Positions 8,409 through 9,667 of a stretch of 9,667 nt of DNA are shown one piece after another; within the stretch, counting starts at the first letter, position 1, and each line of letters starts with the position of its first letter. Location: contig CASEKM010000035.1 in the NCBI GenBank assembly GCA_949288405.1, positions 1-9,667 of the forward strand, in the 5' to 3' direction. This DNA comes from an uncultured bacterium (GTDB lineage: Bacteria; Bacillota; Clostridia; Oscillospirales; Oscillospiraceae). Made by a program: the position numbers and the translations under genes. The notes beneath the pieces were generated by a model. The model searched no databases and was not told where the DNA came from. It saw nothing but the letters and a program-made list of their open reading frames with translations.

Positions 8409-8750
8409 TCAGCCTCTTTTCCTGGGAGAGAGCGGGGAGACGGAGGCGGGCGCCTCCTCCTGAAGGCGTACGCCGGACCAGCGCATCCGGCACTCCGGGG
8501 CGGTGGTCCACCCGGTGAGCCCCCGGCCCTGGAGCTCCAGACGGGTGACGCAGGAGAAGTCCCGCATGGCGGTGTGTAGCTGGTGGCGCAGCAGCAGACT
8601 GCCGCCGGGGAGGCGCTCCCCCTCCAGGGGGTTTTGAAAGCCCACCAGCTCCAGGGTGCCGGTGACCCGGGCGCCCCGCCGCTCTAAGGTCAAAGTTCCG
8701 GCCCGGGGGCCCAGCTGGCTGAACAGGGTCACTTGGTATCGTTCCGTCAT
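8409..8750 (-). CDS. Small conserved-looking protein of unknown function, first gene of the exporter operon
   Basis: 113 residues, not recognised as a named family. There is no signal peptide and no membrane segment, so it is probably cytoplasmic. The first ~95 residues alternate polar and hydrophobic positions, with turns such as GTLTLERR, GTLELVGFQNPLEG and RLELQGRGLTG. This fits an all-beta fold, perhaps a small barrel or sandwich. The last ~18 residues are Pro/Ser/Arg-rich and probably disordered. The ATG at 8748-8750 has AGGAGG 7 nt upstream, the best RBS of the operon after that of the GLUG gene. The stop (TGA, 8409-8411) is 3 nt from the MMPL start, so the two are co-translated. As first gene behind a TetR-regulated promoter it could be a ligand-binding or accessory protein of the pump; this is inference from position only. 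Confidence 0.85.
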   Translation of the reverse strand: MTERYQVTLFSQLGPRAGTLTLERRGARVTGTLELVGFQNPLEGERLPGGSLLLRHQLHTAMRDFSCVTRLELQGRGLTGWTTAPECRMRWSGVRLQEEAPASVSPLSPRKRG

Positions 8751-8782
8751 GGCGAAGCCTCCTCAACGCTTGTTCTGTCCCA

Positions 8783-8811
8783 AGCATAGACCGCCGTTCC
8801 GGCGGGAACAA
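8783..8811 (-). promoter_or_regulatory. Candidate promoter of the exporter operon
   Basis: On the minus strand TTGTTC (8806-8811) is followed by 17 nt and TATGCT (8783-8788, 4 of 6 to the -10 consensus). This gives a leader of about 25 nt before the first ATG. The -35 box matches only 3 of 6, as expected for an activated or tightly controlled promoter. Support comes from the equal distance of this -10 and the tetR -10 from the centre of the dyad at 8821-8856. Confidence 0.5.
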
Positions 8812-8820
8812 GATGCAAAA

Positions 8821-8856
8821 TGCGGTCAACTGTCAGATTTCTGACAGTTGACCGCA
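8821..8856. promoter_or_regulatory. 36-bp perfect dyad, probable TetR operator
   Basis: A 16-bp arm (TGCGGTCAACTGTCAG) is followed by ATTT and the exact reverse complement of the arm. Each arm contains two GTCA half-sites 7 bp apart (8825 and 8832, mirrored at 8842 and 8849), so four half-sites are nested in one palindrome. It lies between divergent start codons and upstream of both -35 regions, so it is probably not transcribed and is unlikely to be a terminator. TetR-family regulators typically bind such dyads next to their own gene. The length would suit two dimers, as described for QacR. Confidence 0.8.
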
Positions 8857-8885
8857 AATTGAATCTATGCCGCCGGGGGTGGCTG

Positions 8886-8894
8886 TGGTATACT
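8886..8894 (+). promoter_or_regulatory. Extended -10 promoter of the tetR-family gene
   Basis: TGG followed by TATACT (8889-8894, 5 of 6 to the -10 consensus) forms an extended -10 element. The -35 position (TATGCC, 8866-8871) is poor, which an extended -10 can compensate. Transcription would begin near 8901, giving a leader of about 19 nt before the GTG start. Confidence 0.65.
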
Positions 8895-8905
8895 GGGGGC
8901 GAGAC

Positions 8906-8912
8906 AGGGGGG
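8906..8912 (+). promoter_or_regulatory. RBS of the tetR-family gene
   Basis: AGGGGGG lies 7 nt before the GTG at 8920-8922. The nearer GGAG (8914-8917) is only 2 nt from the start, too close to be used alone. The ATG overlapping at 8918-8920 is in another frame and runs straight into TGA, so the start is GTG. Confidence 0.7.
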
Positions 8913-8919
8913 CGGAGAT

Positions 8920-9537
8920 GTGAGAAAACGCACCTATGAGGCGACCTATGCCACCAAGCGGGCCATCTGCGCGGCGCTGAAGGAGCTGATGGCGGAGCGG
9001 CCGCTGAACAAAATCACCATCGGCGAAATCATGGCCCGGTGCGGCATGGCCCGGCAGCACTTCTATTACCACTTTGAGGACCTGTACGACGCGGTGTTCT
9101 GGATGTTTGAGGAGGAGGCGGTCTCCCTGCTGCGCCGGCACGAGGGGGCCCTCCTGTGGCAGGACGGCCTGCTGCAGCTGTTCCAGTACCTGCAGGAGAA
9201 CCGGGCGGTGTGCCTGTGCGCCCTGAACTCCATGGGCCGGGAGCACCTGAAGCACTTCTTCCAAAAGGACATCAGCGCCGTCATCCGCAACACCATCCAG
9301 ACGGTGGCGGAGGAGCGGGGTTGGGACCGGGACGGGGTGGATGCGGAGCTGCTGACCCAGTTTTATGTGGGGGCCCTGGCGGGGATCACCGAGCGCTGGC
9401 TGCTGGGGGAGATCCCCAAGACCCCCCAGGAGCTGATCCGCTTTGCGGATATCATGCTCACCGACCAGGTGCGGGGGGCCTCCCTCCGCCTGGGCGGACA
9501 GGAGGCGCCGGAGGGCACCCGGCGGGAGGACAGATAG
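8920..9537 (+). CDS. TetR/AcrR-family transcriptional regulator
   Basis: 205 residues. The N-terminus carries a typical TetR DNA-binding domain: a first helix near 10-26 (TKRAICAALKELM), then a helix-turn-helix near 30-52 with TIGEIMARC and the recognition helix MARQHFYYHF. The rest is a helical ligand-binding and dimerisation domain. Its late segment FYVGALAGITERWLLGE (about 148-164) resembles the C-terminal domain of DhaS-like TetR proteins. The C-terminal ~15 residues are polar and probably disordered. It is divergent from the exporter operon across a 169-bp gap that holds a 36-bp dyad, so it is probably an autoregulator and repressor of that operon; the inducer is unknown. The start is GTG, chosen from the RBS; no other in-frame start precedes the DNA-binding domain. 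A hairpin follows the stop. Confidence 0.93.
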   Translation: MRKRTYEATYATKRAICAALKELMAERPLNKITIGEIMARCGMARQHFYYHFEDLYDAVFWMFEEEAVSLLRRHEGALLWQDGLLQLFQYLQENRAVCLCALNSMGREHLKHFFQKDISAVIRNTIQTVAEERGWDRDGVDAELLTQFYVGALAGITERWLLGEIPKTPQELIRFADIMLTDQVRGASLRLGGQEAPEGTRREDR

Positions 9538-9543
9538 CAGAGC

Positions 9544-9588
9544 AAGGCGCCCCTCGGGCCGGATCAGTCCGGCTTCGAGGGGCGCCTT
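9544..9588. terminator. Long hairpin between the tetR-family gene and a convergent gene end
   Basis: A perfect 13-bp outer stem (9544-9556 with 9576-9588) continues, past a small G/TT internal loop, into a 6-bp inner stem (9558-9563 with 9568-9573) closed by TCAG. It starts 7 nt after the tetR stop. On both strands the stem ends in AA/TT but no proper U-tract follows, so it is either a weak bidirectional terminator or a transcript-stabilising hairpin. Confidence 0.6.
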
Positions 9589-9618
9589 GACCTGTATGCG
9601 CTGATTGGGGCGGAGGGC

Positions 9619-9667
9619 TCAGAGCACCAGCTCCTGGGTGATCTCCGCCAGGCTGTGGACGCCGCAC
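9619..9667 (-). CDS. Possible C-terminal end of a convergent gene, cut by the window edge
   Basis: Read on the minus strand in the frame ending in TGA at 9619-9621, the last 48 nt encode CGVHSLAEITQELVL. The codons match the G/C-ending usage of the other genes, and the position just beyond a shared hairpin fits a convergent gene end. The product cannot be identified from 15 residues. It could be chance, since a 48-nt open frame carries little weight. Confidence 0.4.
   Translation of the reverse strand, partial: CGVHSLAEITQELVL

Noticed and set aside
5601..8579. A 992-codon open frame on the plus strand, antisense to the MMPL gene and its neighbours
   Set aside because: Its product is dominated by G, H, Q, V and D with no plausible domains, membrane segments or RBS. 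It is the expected shadow of a GC-rich gene with G/C-ending codons; the opposite strand encodes a clear transporter.
8821..8856. The perfect inverted repeat read as a transcription terminator
   Set aside because: It lies between divergent start codons and upstream of both predicted promoters, so no gene ends there, and neither side has a U-tract.
1..9667. CRISPR arrays, tRNA or rRNA genes, insertion sequences, riboswitches
   Set aside because: No repeat-spacer periodicity, transposase-like coding, cloverleaf or long structured leader was seen. The only gaps between genes are 1-48, 1852-1981, 8751-8919 and the right end, and all are short.

Overview
The window is strongly GC-rich and densely coded, with most codons ending in G or C. 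Its genes have strong AGGAGG-type ribosome binding sites. Together with an oligoendopeptidase F, an MMPL-type Firmicutes exporter and a GLUG-repeat surface protein, this suggests a high-GC member of the Clostridia, such as the gut Oscillospiraceae (Flavonifractor-like). That placement is inference from style and gene content; no rRNA or other marker is present.

Layout on the + coordinate axis: 1-48 holds nothing I can name. A minus-strand oligoendopeptidase F gene (pepF, 49-1851) has its own RBS and a candidate promoter. A GC-rich hairpin (1931-1962) separates it from a minus-strand three-gene operon at 1982-8750. In transcription order the operon encodes a 113-residue unknown protein, an 839-residue RND/MMPL transporter and a 1306-residue secreted, membrane-anchored protein with GLUG repeats and a very long coiled coil. 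The first two genes are 3 nt apart and the last two overlap by 17 nt, so the operon is tightly coupled. A divergent TetR/AcrR-family regulator gene lies on the plus strand (8920-9537). It is followed by a long hairpin and what looks like the last 15 codons of a convergent minus-strand gene.

The 169-bp divergent intergenic region is the regulatory hub. It contains a perfect 16-bp inverted repeat with a 4-bp centre (8821-8856). The -10 boxes of the two divergent promoters lie at exactly equal distances on either side of its centre. The simplest reading is that the TetR protein binds this dyad and controls both itself and the operon.

The most interesting content is the operon as a unit: a TetR-controlled MMPL pump paired with an envelope protein in which a beta-solenoid is interrupted between two rungs by a ~585-residue, cysteine-free coiled-coil excursion. 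I propose that this protein is a dedicated extracytoplasmic partner of the pump. The pump itself ends in seven strict tetrapeptide repeats that resemble a small bactofilin-like solenoid. The substrate is unknown.
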